Assembly (NCBI GenBank): GCA_004138175.2
Contig: RYFE02000003.1
Location: forward strand, 124,001 to 188,000
DNA: 64,000 nucleotides
Direction of reading: 5' to 3'
Origin: Chloroflexales bacterium ZM16-3
GTDB taxonomy: Bacteria; Chloroflexota; Chloroflexia; Chloroflexales; Chloroflexaceae
Shown here: piece after piece, positions 25,992 to 33,745 of the stretch
Position numbering within the stretch: the stretch's first letter is position 1
Layout: every line of letters begins with the position of its first letter
Notes under the pieces: model-generated
The model's database searches: none
What the model was told of the DNA's origin: nothing
Seen by the model: only the letters and a program-made list of their open reading frames with translations
Translations under genes and position numbers: made by a program

Positions 25992-26037
25992 AGGGGTGCG
26001 ATAGGGGCGCAGCGCGCTGCGCCCCTGCCGCACCCCT
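25992..26037. terminator. Two-step hairpin after the secretion ATPase gene
   Basis: The inner arms AGGGGCGCAGCG (26003-26014) and CGCTGCGCCCCT (26015-26026) and outer arms AGGGGTGCG (25992-26000) and CGCACCCCT (26029-26037) form one long interrupted stem. It lies between the ATPase stop and the desaturase start. It is likely a transcription stop or mRNA-stabilising structure. Confidence 0.65.
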
Positions 26038-26057
26038 CCGTATATGTGATGTGATCT

Positions 26058-27530
26058 GTGAACGACCAGACAATCATTGTTGGCGCTGGACTCGGCGGCC
26101 TTGCCGCCGCCATCCGCCTCGCCGCCGCCGGCTACTCTGTCACGCTGCTTGAGAAGAATGATCGCGTCGGCGGTAAGCTCAACCTCGTCCAGGAGCAGGG
26201 CTACACCTTCGACACCGGCCCCTCGCTCCTGACGATGCCCTGGGTCATCCGCGAGCTCTTTGTCGCCGCTGGACGACGGATGGAGGACTACCTCAGCCTC
26301 GACCAGATCGAGCCCACATGCCGCTACCTCTGGCCCGACGGCACCGCCTTCCATGCCTGGCAGCGCCTCCCGCAGCTCATCCAGGAGATTGAGCGCGTTA
26401 GCCCCGGCGATATCCCCGGCTTCTTTCGCTTCCTCGCCCACACTGCCCGGATCTACGATGCGGTGGCCGATAATTTCTTGCTCAAGCCCTTCGACGGCAT
26501 CTCCGAGCTGATCACGCCCCGCCTGCTGCGCGATGGCCCGCAGATCGACTCGCTCCGCACTGTGGATGCGGCGGTGCGCGCCCACTTCCGCAGCCCCTAT
26601 CTGCGCCAGATCTTTAACCGCTACGCCACCTACAACGGATCGTCGCCCTACCTCTCTCCGGCCACCTTCAATGTGATCGCCTATATTGAGATGGCCGAGG
26701 GTGGCTGGTATGTGTGCGGCGGGATGTACGCGCTCGGTCGGGCCATGCTTCGCCTCGCCGAGGAGCTGGGCGTGCAGGTGCGCACTGGGGCCGCCGTGGC
26801 CGAGGTGCTGCTAGAGCGTGGTTCCGCCTGCGGGGTGCGCTTAGCCTGCGGCGAGCGGCTTCCCGCCGCCCGCGTGATCGTCAACGCAGACCCACGCTAC
26901 GCCTACGCGGCCCTGCTCCCTGGCCAGGAACGCACCGCTGCTCGTCTCGCCCGTCTGGAACCCTCCTGTAGCGGCTATATGCTCTTTCTGGGCGTCGACC
27001 GTATCTATCCGCAGCTGGCCCACCACAACATCTTCTTCAGCGCCGATTACCCGCGCGAGTTCCAGGCGATCTTCCAGAAAGGCGTGCCTGCCGTTGACCC
27101 CACCGTCTATGTGGCCACGACCTGCCTGAGCGACCCGCAGCACGCCCCGCCTGGCCATATGAACATCTTCGTCCTCGTCAATGCGCCCGCCCTCGGCCAG
27201 CGTGTGAATTGGCAGCGTGAGGCCGCGCCTTACCGCGATCTGGTGCTGACGAAGCTTGAGCGCATGGGCCTGTCCGACCTGCGCGGCCACATCGCCTACG
27301 AGCAGATATGGACCCCTGTAGATATCCAGGAGCGCTACAATGCCGCTGGCGGCGCGATCTATGGCCTGTCGTCGAATAATCCCTTCTCGGCGTTTATGCG
27401 CCCGCCCCTGCGCGCCCACGGCCTGCGCAACCTCTACTTCGTCGGCGGCGGCACCCATCCGGGCGGCGGGATACCGCTCGTCCTCCTCTCTGGCAAGGCG
27501 GTTGCCGAGCGGGTTGTCGCTGATAGCTGA
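26058..27530 (+). CDS. crtI: Phytoene desaturase-family FAD protein (CrtI-like)
   Basis: A 490-residue amine-oxidase-fold flavoprotein of the CrtI family, which dehydrogenates phytoene (or related C30/C40 polyenes) in carotenoid synthesis. It starts with the dinucleotide-binding motif IIVGAGLGGLAAAIRLAAAG (GTG start at 26058), then LLEKNDRVGGK, and ends with the family C-terminal signature GGTHPGGGIPLVLLSGK. In between, TGPSLLTMPWVIREL and NVIAYIEMAEGGWYVCGGMY match CrtI. Paralogues such as CrtD or CrtN cannot be excluded. It stands alone here, without crtB. It is consistent with a pigmented, probably phototrophic, chloroflexote. Confidence 0.88.
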   Translation: MNDQTIIVGAGLGGLAAAIRLAAAGYSVTLLEKNDRVGGKLNLVQEQGYTFDTGPSLLTMPWVIRELFVAAGRRMEDYLSLDQIEPTCRYLWPDGTAFHAWQRLPQLIQEIERVSPGDIPGFFRFLAHTARIYDAVADNFLLKPFDGISELITPRLLRDGPQIDSLRTVDAAVRAHFRSPYLRQIFNRYATYNGSSPYLSPATFNVIAYIEMAEGGWYVCGGMYALGRAMLRLAEELGVQVRTGAAVAEVLLERGSACGVRLACGERLPAARVIVNADPRYAYAALLPGQERTAARLARLEPSCSGYMLFLGVDRIYPQLAHHNIFFSADYPREFQAIFQKGVPAVDPTVYVATTCLSDPQHAPPGHMNIFVLVNAPALGQRVNWQREAAPYRDLVLTKLERMGLSDLRGHIAYEQIWTPVDIQERYNAAGGAIYGLSSNNPFSAFMRPPLRAHGLRNLYFVGGGTHPGGGIPLVLLSGKAVAERVVADS

Positions 27531-27545
27531 AAATACTTTACACTT

Positions 27546-27571
27546 ACGATTACTACGGATAATCGTATAAT
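27546..27571 (+). promoter_or_regulatory. Operator-like palindrome next to a TATAAT box
   Basis: ACGATTA (27546-27552) and TAATCGT (27560-27566) form a perfect 7+7 palindrome with a 7-bp centre. Its last base is the first base of TATAAT at 27566-27571. This places a dyad of repressor-site size directly on a -10 box, in the gap between the desaturase gene and the predicted structured RNA. Confidence 0.5.
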
Positions 27572-27645
27572 ACGCATCTTATCGCTGTAGAACCTCGTTC
27601 GCCCCCGTACTCTTGGTCTATCATCGTTAACTTGCGATAGACTAC

Positions 27646-27674
27646 TTGATTTTAGCGCATCACAGTGCTATCAT
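27646..27674 (+). promoter_or_regulatory. Strong sigma70-type promoter in front of the non-coding region
   Basis: TTGATT (27646-27651) and TATCAT (27669-27674) are separated by exactly 17 bp. The expected start is near 27681. No coding sequence follows on this strand for over 1.3 kb, so the promoter most simply serves a non-coding RNA. Confidence 0.6.
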
Positions 27675-27680
27675 AGCCAC

Positions 27681-28192
27681 GAAGCCTCAAGAGAACAGCA
27701 AATAACCAAGGAGAACCTGCACAGCCGAACAAGTGTAGTCGGATGGTAAGCGCTGAACCTCACTGTAAAGTAATTTACGTGAACGAAGCGTACGTTAGGG
27801 GAAATGGTCAGGCCGTAAGCCGGATCAGCGAGACTAACAGACAAGCGCCAGGTCGCTGAAGGAGCGACCGGATGCTCTGCGAACCAGATGACTTCCTCCA
27901 GCGCAAAGCTCACAGCGTACGGAACAGACAAGAATCCTACGCGAGAATGGAGCCATACCCAAAGGCAAAAGCTGGCATAGCGACTGTCGGACACACCGCC
28001 ATATGGCAGGAGAGGCATCATCGCTACTTGAAGAGCAGCCAAGGGTTTGCAGCGGATGAGTAGGCGGGCGGCGAAACACGAACGGCGAAGCTGGTCTCTT
28101 GAGGTATCACGCTTGTACGCTCGGAAGACGGACGATGACGGACTTCGGACGGACGTAGCAAGACACGTACAAAAGAGGTAAAAGCAAAAAAA
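27681..28192 (+). ncRNA. Candidate long structured RNA of unknown family
   Basis: About 510 nt with no plausible gene, less GC-rich than its neighbours, A-rich between helices, and placed between a consensus promoter and a 26-bp stem. Local hairpins seen: CCGA/TCGG (27725-27742); TCAC+GTAAA closed by a GUAA tetraloop (27760-27782); TGGTC+GGC (27805-27827); CC+GGTCGCT/AGCGACC+GG (27848-27871); GCGTA/TACGC (27915-27942). The GNRA-type loop and A-rich single strands occur on the plus-strand reading, which fixes the orientation. It lacks the conserved segments of RNase P RNA, tmRNA, SRP RNA and group II intron domain V that I can recall. Orphan omega-RNA (HEARO) or a large ornate RNA are possible. 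Confidence 0.45.
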
Positions 28193-28248
28193 CGTAAACA
28201 CAAAGGGGCCGCAGGCGGAATTGCCTGCGGCCCCTTTGTGTTTACGTT
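28191..28248 (-). terminator. Perfect 26-bp terminator stem
   Basis: Positions 28191-28216 pair perfectly with 28223-28248 around a 6-nt loop. On the minus strand the stem is followed by a run of seven T, the hallmark of an intrinsic terminator, so it ends the fab operon. On the plus strand it has no T-run but would still cap the 3' end of the candidate RNA. Confidence 0.9.
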
Positions 28249-28250
28249 GC

Positions 28251-29000
28251 TCACCCAGCCATTCGCCAGCCGCCGTCGACGGCCAGGGTATGGCCGGTGA
28301 TGTACGAGGCCAGTGGAGACGCCAGAAAGAGCACCGCCGCTGACACCTCTTCGGGGCGACCCGCCCGGCGCATCGCGATGATATCCTCGCCCCAGGCTCG
28401 CACCTCGCTCGGCAGCACATCAAGCTGCTCTGTATCCACAAAACCTGGTGCCACCGCATTCACCGTGATCGACCAGGCTGCGGCCTCGCGGGCGAGCGAG
28501 CGGGTGAACCCGAGGACGCCGGCAGTGGCCGCCGAGTAGTCGGCCTGGCCAGGGAATCCGCCGCTGGCGTGAAGTGCCGAGAGGTTGACGATCCGCCCGT
28601 AGCGCCGCTGCATCATCGGCTTGAGGGCCGCGCGGCAGGTGTGATAGACGCTGGTGAGGTTTATGGCGATGCTCTCGCGCCAGCGCTCGCTGCTCATCGT
28701 CTCAATGGTGCCGTAGCTGGCGCGCCCGGCACAGTTCACCAGAATGTCCAACTGTCCCCAGCGATTGAGGGCGGCCCCTACCAGGGCAGGCCCGGTGGCC
28801 GGGTCGGCCACGTCGGCCTGAATCGCCTCGGCCACGCCGCCTGCCACCTCCACCAGTGCTTGTGTTTTGGCTGCAGCATCAGCTCGCTCACGGTAGCAGA
28901 AGAGCACGCGCGCCCCGCGACGGGCGAGTTCATAAACAACCGCACGTCCGATTCCCCGTGATCCGCCGGTGACGATGGCTACCTGCCCCGTGAAGTCCAT
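28251..29000 (-). CDS. FabG-like short-chain dehydrogenase lacking catalytic Ser and Lys
   Basis: A classical SDR of 249 residues closest to 3-oxoacyl-ACP reductase. The nucleotide turn TGGSRGIGRA, the NAG-equivalent NCAGRAS, the structural Asn in INLTSVY and PGFVDTE are present. The active site is not. In the segment NLSALHASGGFPGQADYSAAT the Tyr is kept, the residue 13 before it (catalytic Ser) is Ala, and the residue 4 after it (catalytic Lys) is Thr. The neighbouring FabG has all three. This copy is therefore probably inactive alone and may pair with FabG as a non-catalytic subunit, or be a divergent enzyme. It ends against the fab operon terminator. Confidence 0.88.
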   Translation of the reverse strand: MDFTGQVAIVTGGSRGIGRAVVYELARRGARVLFCYRERADAAAKTQALVEVAGGVAEAIQADVADPATGPALVGAALNRWGQLDILVNCAGRASYGTIETMSSERWRESIAINLTSVYHTCRAALKPMMQRRYGRIVNLSALHASGGFPGQADYSAATAGVLGFTRSLAREAAAWSITVNAVAPGFVDTEQLDVLPSEVRAWGEDIIAMRRAGRPEEVSAAVLFLASPLASYITGHTLAVDGGWRMAG

Positions 29001-29072
29001 TCGCTCCTCCTCATGCAGTATCAGATGGTATGGTTGGAGCGTTCTGCGCGCCTAACAGTATCGCGAGCAATG

Positions 29073-29090
29073 CCAACACTCAACACTCAA
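29073..29090. repeat. Short heptanucleotide array, unit CAACACT
   Basis: Two and a half copies of CAACACT in the 91-bp gap between the two SDR genes. No complementary arm is evident. Confidence 0.6.
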
Positions 29091-29091
29091 A

Positions 29092-29838
29092 TCACGGCAT
29101 CACCCATCCCCCATCGAGCGTGAGCACATGCCCGGTGATGTAGGACGCGCGTGGCGTGGCGAGAAAGCTGACAGCCGCCGCAACCTCGTCGGCTGTGCCA
29201 AAGCGGTGCATCGCGATCGTGTTCAGCGCCCACTCACGGAGTGCGGGTGAGATAGTCTCGACCATATCGGTGTCGATATAGCCTGGTGCAACAACATTGG
29301 CGGTGATGCCCTCGGCGGCTACCTCGCGCGCAAGTGCCCGCGTGAACCCGATCATGCCAGCCTTCGCCGCCGCGTAGTTTGTCTGGCCGATATTGCCAGC
29401 CAGGCCGGCCAGTGAGCTGATCGTAATGATCCGCCCATACTGGCGGCTGCGCATTGCCGGGAGAGCTGCCTTACAGCAGAGAAATATCGAGTTCAGATCC
29501 GTCTGGATCACGTGATCCCACTGCTCTGGCTTCAGCCGCATCAGCGGAGCGTCGGCGGTGACTCCGGCGTTGCCAATCAAAATATCGAGACGCCCCCATC
29601 GTGACAGGGTCGCCTCAAACATCTTCGTCACCGCAGATTCGTCGCTCACATCGGCCTGGTAGGCCAGCGCATCGCCGCCGGCCTGGCGGATCTGCGCCGC
29701 CATCTCCTCGGCCACCTCAGCGCTGTGCCGATAGTTTACCAGCACGCGAGCGCCCTGCTGGGCCAGGTCAAGCGCGATTGCGCGGCCAATTCCGCGAGAT
29801 GCGCCGGTTACTATTGCAACCTGATCATGAAGCGTCAT
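29092..29838 (-). CDS. fabG: 3-oxoacyl-ACP reductase (FabG)
   Basis: NADPH-dependent reduction of 3-oxoacyl-ACP in type II fatty acid synthesis. 248 residues from the ATG at 29838, which overlaps the fabD stop by ATGA; AGAGGG lies upstream. Seen are TGASRGIGRAIALD (cofactor turn), GNAGVT, and the complete active site ISSLAGLAGNIGQTNYAAAK with Ser, Tyr and Lys at the canonical 13- and 4-residue spacing. It also has VAPGYIDTDM. The frame is open upstream to 29970 through fabD, but the internal start fits the family. It sits in the order fabH-fabD-fabG; acpP and fabF are not in this cluster. Confidence 0.95.
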   Translation of the reverse strand: MTLHDQVAIVTGASRGIGRAIALDLAQQGARVLVNYRHSAEVAEEMAAQIRQAGGDALAYQADVSDESAVTKMFEATLSRWGRLDILIGNAGVTADAPLMRLKPEQWDHVIQTDLNSIFLCCKAALPAMRSRQYGRIITISSLAGLAGNIGQTNYAAAKAGMIGFTRALAREVAAEGITANVVAPGYIDTDMVETISPALREWALNTIAMHRFGTADEVAAAVSFLATPRASYITGHVLTLDGGWVMP

Positions 29839-30791
29839 GATCTGCCCTCTGCTATGAACGCCCGCACATCTGCCACGCTGCTGATCGTCACTAACCGTGC
29901 CTGAGGTGCGATGCGGCGAATAAGGCCAGTGAGCACCTTGCCTGGCCCAATCTCCACAAAGGTCGTACATCCGCGCTCGGCCATCGCCTGGATCGAGGCG
30001 ACCCAGCGCACCGGCGCAACGATCTGTGCGACCGCCTCACGCCGCACCTCATCTGCCGATCGTAGCTCCTGGGCCGTCACATTCGCGATTAGCGGCACTG
30101 CGAGGTCGCGCACATCGGCGTGCTCAAGCTCGTGGGCCATGCCCTCGGACGCCTGGCGCATAAGTGGCGAGTGGAAGGCGGCGCTGACTTTAAGCGGGAG
30201 CACGCGCTTTGCCCCGCGCTCTTTGGCCAGCTGTCCGGCCCGCTCGACGGCCTGTGTTCCCCCGCTGATCACCAGTTGGTCGGGGGCGTTGTAGTTCGCC
30301 ACGACGACAGTTGACGCGGCCCCGCTCGCCCCAGGTGCGGCGCTGATATCCTGGCAGATCTGCTCCAGCACATCCTGCGCTAAACCGATCACGGCGGCCA
30401 TGCTGCCCTCGTGGGCCGCCGCCATCAGCTCGCCGCGCCGTCGCACCAGCCGCAGGGCGGTCGGGAAGTCAAGGGCATCCCCAGCCACGAGGGCCGAGTA
30501 CTCGCCAAGGCTGTGCCCAGCCACTGCCATTGGTCGCTCCAGCCCCGCTCCGCCCAGATCCTCAAGCGTCCGTACCAGCGCTGCGCTCACCGTCAGCAGG
30601 GCTGGCTGTGCGTTCTCTGTCGCTGTCAGTTCGGCCTCTGGCCCCTCGAAGCACAGCCGCGTGATGGGAAACCCCAGCACCTCATCGGCCTGATCGAAGA
30701 TGGCGCGAGCGCTAGGCATCTGCTCGTAGAGGTCGCGGCCCATACCAACTGCCTGCGAACCCTGCCCCGGAAAGACCCACGCAGTACTCAT
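29835..30791 (-). CDS. fabD: Malonyl-CoA:ACP transacylase (FabD)
   Basis: Transfers malonate from CoA to acyl carrier protein. The 318-residue protein has the entry motif FPGQGSQAVGMG, the nucleophile elbow VAGHSLGEYSALV with the catalytic Ser (about residue 95), and SAAFHSPLM with the catalytic His (about 205). Gln and Arg of the active site are in place. It lies 73 nt downstream of fabH with an octad array in the gap, and overlaps fabG by 4 nt, indicating translational coupling. All elements of a working FabD are present. Confidence 0.96.
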   Translation of the reverse strand: MSTAWVFPGQGSQAVGMGRDLYEQMPSARAIFDQADEVLGFPITRLCFEGPEAELTATENAQPALLTVSAALVRTLEDLGGAGLERPMAVAGHSLGEYSALVAGDALDFPTALRLVRRRGELMAAAHEGSMAAVIGLAQDVLEQICQDISAAPGASGAASTVVVANYNAPDQLVISGGTQAVERAGQLAKERGAKRVLPLKVSAAFHSPLMRQASEGMAHELEHADVRDLAVPLIANVTAQELRSADEVRREAVAQIVAPVRWVASIQAMAERGCTTFVEIGPGKVLTGLIRRIAPQARLVTISSVADVRAFIAEGRS

Positions 30792-30831
30792 ATCGTCCGT
30801 TACCCTTGCCGTCGCACCAAACGCACGACCT

Positions 30832-30863
30832 TCAGTGTCTCATCGCTTCAGTGCCTCAGTGCT
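30832..30863. repeat. Degenerate octanucleotide array, unit CACTGAGG
   Basis: On the minus strand it reads GCACTGAGGCACTGAAG, with a further degenerate copy. It fills the fabH-fabD gap inside the fab operon. The word is shared with the arrays at 11506-11636 and 63077-63102. Confidence 0.75.
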
Positions 30864-31862
30864 CTAAGGGCGTCCCCAGCGGATAACAGACGAGCCCCAG
30901 GTGAGCCCGCCGCCGAATGCGGTGAGCAGCAGGTAGTCCCCATCGTGTACGCGCCCCTGCTGGACGGCCTCGTAGAGGGCGATCGGCACGGATGCGGCGG
31001 AGGTGTTCCCGTAGTGGTCGATATTGACCATAACCCGATCCATCGGTATCTCAAGCCGTTTGGCGGTCGCCTCGATGATCCGAAGATTCGCCTGGTGGGG
31101 AATCATAAGCCGAATGTCGTCAAGGCTTAGGCCAGCACCTTCCACCGCTCGGAGCGTAGAGTCACACATCTCGCGCACAGCATGCTTGAAGATCTCGCGA
31201 CCGTTCATATAAACATACTGTTTGCCTTGCTCAAGCAGATCAGCCGTGGCCGGCATGCGCGTGCCGCAGGCGTCAACTGCCATCAGTGTCTCGCCCTCGC
31301 CGGCGGCCCCGATCTGCGCGCTGAGCAGGCCCAGGGGCTTGTCCGTGGCCTGTAGCACCACCGCGCCAGCCCCGTCGCCGAAGAGGACACAGGTGTTACG
31401 GTCGTTCCAGTCGATCAGGTGCGTGAAGATATCGGCAGCGATCAGGAGCAGGTTGCGACTCGCCCCGCTCTGGATCATGCTGGTTGCCACGCTCAGACCA
31501 TAGACGAACCCGCTGCACGCTGCGGCGATATCGAAGGCGGGCACACGCTTGATCCCCAGGTTGGCCTGTACGGCACACGCCGTGGCCGGGAAGGGCCGAT
31601 CTGGGGTGCAGGTGGCCACAATCACCATGTCAATATCGTCGGGCGATAGGCCGGCGCGCTCTATCGCCTCACGGCCAGCAGCTGTGGCGAGGGTTGAGGT
31701 GAACTCGCCAGGGCCAGCTACCCGTCGCTCAGCGATCCCGGTGCGCGAGCGGATCCACTCGTCCGAGGTGTCCATCCGCTGGGCGAGATCGTCGTTGGTG
31801 ACGACCTGCTGCGGGACTGACATGCCCCAGCCAATGATCGCCGCATAACGTGAGCTGCTCAC
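30864..31862 (-). CDS. fabH: 3-oxoacyl-ACP synthase III (FabH)
   Basis: Condenses acetyl- (or branched acyl-) CoA with malonyl-ACP to start fatty acid synthesis. The catalytic triad is seen as Cys in FDIAAACSGFVYGL (about residue 115), His in IPHQANLRIIEA (about 250) and Asn in IDHYGNTSAAS (about 280). RTGIAERR at the N-terminus is the usual CoA-contact region. About 332 residues if started at the GTG 31862; the GTG at 31880 is also possible, and neither has a well-spaced ribosome binding site. It lies just downstream of a strong hairpin that follows rpmF, so part of its expression may come from terminator readthrough. Confidence 0.95.
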   Translation of the reverse strand: MSSSRYAAIIGWGMSVPQQVVTNDDLAQRMDTSDEWIRSRTGIAERRVAGPGEFTSTLATAAGREAIERAGLSPDDIDMVIVATCTPDRPFPATACAVQANLGIKRVPAFDIAAACSGFVYGLSVATSMIQSGASRNLLLIAADIFTHLIDWNDRNTCVLFGDGAGAVVLQATDKPLGLLSAQIGAAGEGETLMAVDACGTRMPATADLLEQGKQYVYMNGREIFKHAVREMCDSTLRAVEGAGLSLDDIRLMIPHQANLRIIEATAKRLEIPMDRVMVNIDHYGNTSAASVPIALYEAVQQGRVHDGDYLLLTAFGGGLTWGSSVIRWGRP

Positions 31863-31889
31863 TCCTTCGATGCCTTTCACTATACACAA

Positions 31890-31928
31890 GGGGCGGCCGG
31901 CCCGGTGAGAACACCGGCCGGCCGCCCC
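31890..31928. terminator. Strong hairpin between rpmF and fabH
   Basis: GGGGCGGCCGGCCCGGTG (31890-31907) pairs with 31912-31928, leaving one bulged C and an AGAA loop (17 bp). There is no T-run on the minus strand. It may terminate part of the ribosomal-protein transcript ahead of the fab genes. Confidence 0.65.
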
Positions 31929-31960
31929 TCGCCACCACGTCACCGCAGGATGGCTGGTTC

Positions 31961-32161
31961 CTAGCGGTTACCGGCTGTCTTATCTGCGACGGTAATCACC
32001 TGACGGCCCTTGTAGGTGCCGCATGCCTGACATACAATATGCGCGCGCATGAGATTGCCGCACTGCGGGCAGGTCACCAGCGTCGGCGCTGTGAGCGCCA
32101 GGTGCTGGCGGCGATTGCCGCGGCGGTGGCGCGACACTTTTCGTTTCGGTAATGCACCCAT
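31961..32161 (-). CDS. rpmF: Ribosomal protein bL32 (zinc-binding form)
   Basis: A 66-residue 50S subunit protein. It starts MGALPKRKVSRHRRGNRR and has two CxxC pairs, CPQCGN and CQACG, which form the zinc ribbon of the C+ form. Located 7 nt after the YceD-type gene and followed by a strong hairpin. The yceD-rpmF-fabH order is a widely conserved bacterial arrangement. Confidence 0.95.
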   Translation of the reverse strand: MGALPKRKVSRHRRGNRRQHLALTAPTLVTCPQCGNLMRAHIVCQACGTYKGRQVITVADKTAGNR

Positions 32162-32168
32162 GGTTGTG

Positions 32169-32717
32169 TCAACTCCTGCTCTGCTTGTTGTTCTGTTGGG
32201 CGGCCCAGGCTTTTAGCGCCTCGAACCGGCTATCCACCACATCATCGGTCTGATCATCGTCAGCGCCATCAGACTGAACCGTGTAACTTACCGGCCTGTC
32301 GCGGTACGCCGGGCTGACCGGGCTGATCGGCAACTCAAGGATCGTGTAGTCCCGTATGACCTCGCCGATATCGGCCATGTGCAACTCATCGATCAGGTAC
32401 GGGTCGTCCTCTTCCGGCGCGGGCAGCCCGACACCCGTCATCACATCGACAACCGAGTGGAACTGATCGCTAAAATCAAGCTCCACTGTGTGATCGAATG
32501 CCTCAAGCGAGCGCACACAGATCAGTTGAACCGTCCCCCGCGCACGTACCTGGGCGTATACTCCCGTAACCGTGCGGATGAATCGCACACTGCCGCTGAT
32601 GCCACGCAGGATGAGCTGATCATCAAGCGAGATCGACTCCTCGGTGAAGGTGTAGTCTCTCCGCCCGCCAATCATCTCGCGTAGCAGTTGCGCGACGTTA
32701 AACTTAATGGTTGACAT
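32169..32717 (-). CDS. YceD/DUF177 family protein
   Basis: 182 residues from the ATG at 32717 (the frame opens at 32741). Members of DUF177 (YceD) are linked to 23S rRNA accumulation and are almost always upstream of rpmF, as here. Visible features are an N-terminal MSTIKFNVAQLLRE, a beta-rich middle with GVYAQVRARGTVQLICVRSLE, and an acidic PEEDDPYLIDELHMADIGEVIRD segment typical of the family. The usual Cys pair is reduced to a single Cys (LICVRS) here. The last 40 residues are acidic and probably disordered. No strong ribosome binding site is visible. Confidence 0.85.
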   Translation of the reverse strand: MSTIKFNVAQLLREMIGGRRDYTFTEESISLDDQLILRGISGSVRFIRTVTGVYAQVRARGTVQLICVRSLEAFDHTVELDFSDQFHSVVDVMTGVGLPAPEEDDPYLIDELHMADIGEVIRDYTILELPISPVSPAYRDRPVSYTVQSDGADDDQTDDVVDSRFEALKAWAAQQNNKQSRS

Positions 32718-32810
32718 ATACGTGTGTGGCGCTGCCGCCATGCGCTACAAACGCCGCATTATAGGCCAGGGGCCTTGCTATTGTCAAGCGTGCTGCCGGT
32801 CGCTGAACCT

Positions 32811-33251
32811 CTATTGCTCGCGTACAGGCGTCTCACTGCCACCAAGGGCGCTCAGCCCATTGCGCACGCTCGTCACCAGCTTTGTCAGACGATCATCAAG
32901 GTCTTCGAGCACCTGACGTGCATAGTCATCGGCACCGGCGCGCACCTGAACTGCCTCCTGCTCAGCCTGCTGGATCAGCCGTGCCCGCTCCGTATTGATC
33001 GCATCGAGCAGCCCGCGCTCTTCGAGCACCTGCTGGACGCGCGCCTGCGCCTCGGCGATCAGCCGCTCCTGCTCTTGGATGATCCGTCTGGCCCGCTTCT
33101 GCTCCTCAGGGATCGCGACCCGCATCCGATCAATAATGTCTAGGATTCGCTCTTCGTCCACCAGCAGCCGACCGCTGAACGGCACGCGCCGACCCTCTGC
33201 CAGGGCGTCCTCGATCTCGTCGATCAAATCGTCCAGTTCGATGGCCGTCAC
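32811..33251 (-). CDS. Coiled-coil hypothetical protein (DivIVA/F0-b-like)
   Basis: A 146-residue, highly charged protein whose middle (about residues 45-110, rich in [20 protein letters not shown]-type heptads) is predicted coiled coil. It starts at a GTG that overlaps the coaD stop by 4 nt. The N-terminal [25 protein letters not shown] resembles the short proteins commonly found beside coaD in Chloroflexota and Firmicutes. It is not clearly DivIVA or ATP synthase subunit b. A role in cell-envelope organisation would be a guess. It is cotranscribed with coaD and rsmD. Confidence 0.75.
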   Translation of the reverse strand: MTAIELDDLIDEIEDALAEGRRVPFSGRLLVDEERILDIIDRMRVAIPEEQKRARRIIQEQERLIAEAQARVQQVLEERGLLDAINTERARLIQQAEQEAVQVRAGADDYARQVLEDLDDRLTKLVTSVRNGLSALGGSETPVREQ

Positions 33252-33733
33252 CCCCTTTGCGCGAACTTCTGGCGCAGCGCCGCGACGACGTTCGGCGGCA
33301 CGAACTCCACGGGCTCGCGGCCCAGGCTAGCCATCTCGCGTACTGCGCTGGAGCTAATGTGTCCGTACTGTCGGCCGGCCGCCAGCAATACCACCTCGAT
33401 GGTCGTATCGAGCGCCTGGTTGATCTGGGCCATCTGGAATTCGGCTTCGAAGTCGCTGACTGTCCGCAGCCCACGCACCAGCGCGCAAGCGCCGACAGAT
33501 CGGGCGAAATCGACTGTGAGCATGCTATAGCTCACCACCTCAACCCTAGGCAAGCCATGCGATGCCTCGCGCAGTAGATCCAGGCGCTCCTCAGTTGTAA
33601 AGAGCAGGTTCTTCTTCGGGCGGTCGAAGACCGCCATCACCACCGTATCAAACACCCGGCTTGCCCGCTCGGCAATATCCAGGTGCGCATAGGTGACAGG
33701 GTCGAAGCTGCCTGGGTAGACGGCGATGCGCAT
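33248..33733 (-). CDS. coaD: Phosphopantetheine adenylyltransferase (CoaD)
   Basis: Adenylates 4'-phosphopantetheine to dephospho-CoA, the penultimate step of CoA synthesis. The 161-residue length is typical. The N-terminal nucleotidyltransferase motif [15 protein letters not shown] carries the second His, although the usual first His of the TxGH turn region is TYAH. Further signatures are [17 protein letters not shown] and the C-terminal [13 protein letters not shown] (the ISSTxxR-type motif). It overlaps the following coiled-coil gene by 4 nt and is 12 nt after rsmD, so rsmD-coaD is an operon as in many bacteria. Confidence 0.95.
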   Translation of the reverse strand: MRIAVYPGSFDPVTYAHLDIAERASRVFDTVVMAVFDRPKKNLLFTTEERLDLLREASHGLPRVEVVSYSMLTVDFARSVGACALVRGLRTVSDFEAEFQMAQINQALDTTIEVVLLAAGRQYGHISSSAVREMASLGREPVEFVPPNVVAALRQKFAQRG

Positions 33734-33745
33734 ACAGTGTTGATT

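Noticed and set aside
27681-28192. RNase P RNA, tmRNA, SRP RNA or group II intron
   Set aside because: The conserved P4 helix segments of RNase P, the tRNA-like ends and tag frame of tmRNA, the SRP core and the domain V signature of group II introns are not seen. A distant relation cannot be excluded.
27671-28459. A 262-residue open frame on the minus strand across the structured-RNA region
   Set aside because: It has low-complexity composition, no ribosome binding site, runs through the 26-bp terminator and overlaps the SDR gene. It is better explained by random opening of a non-coding region.
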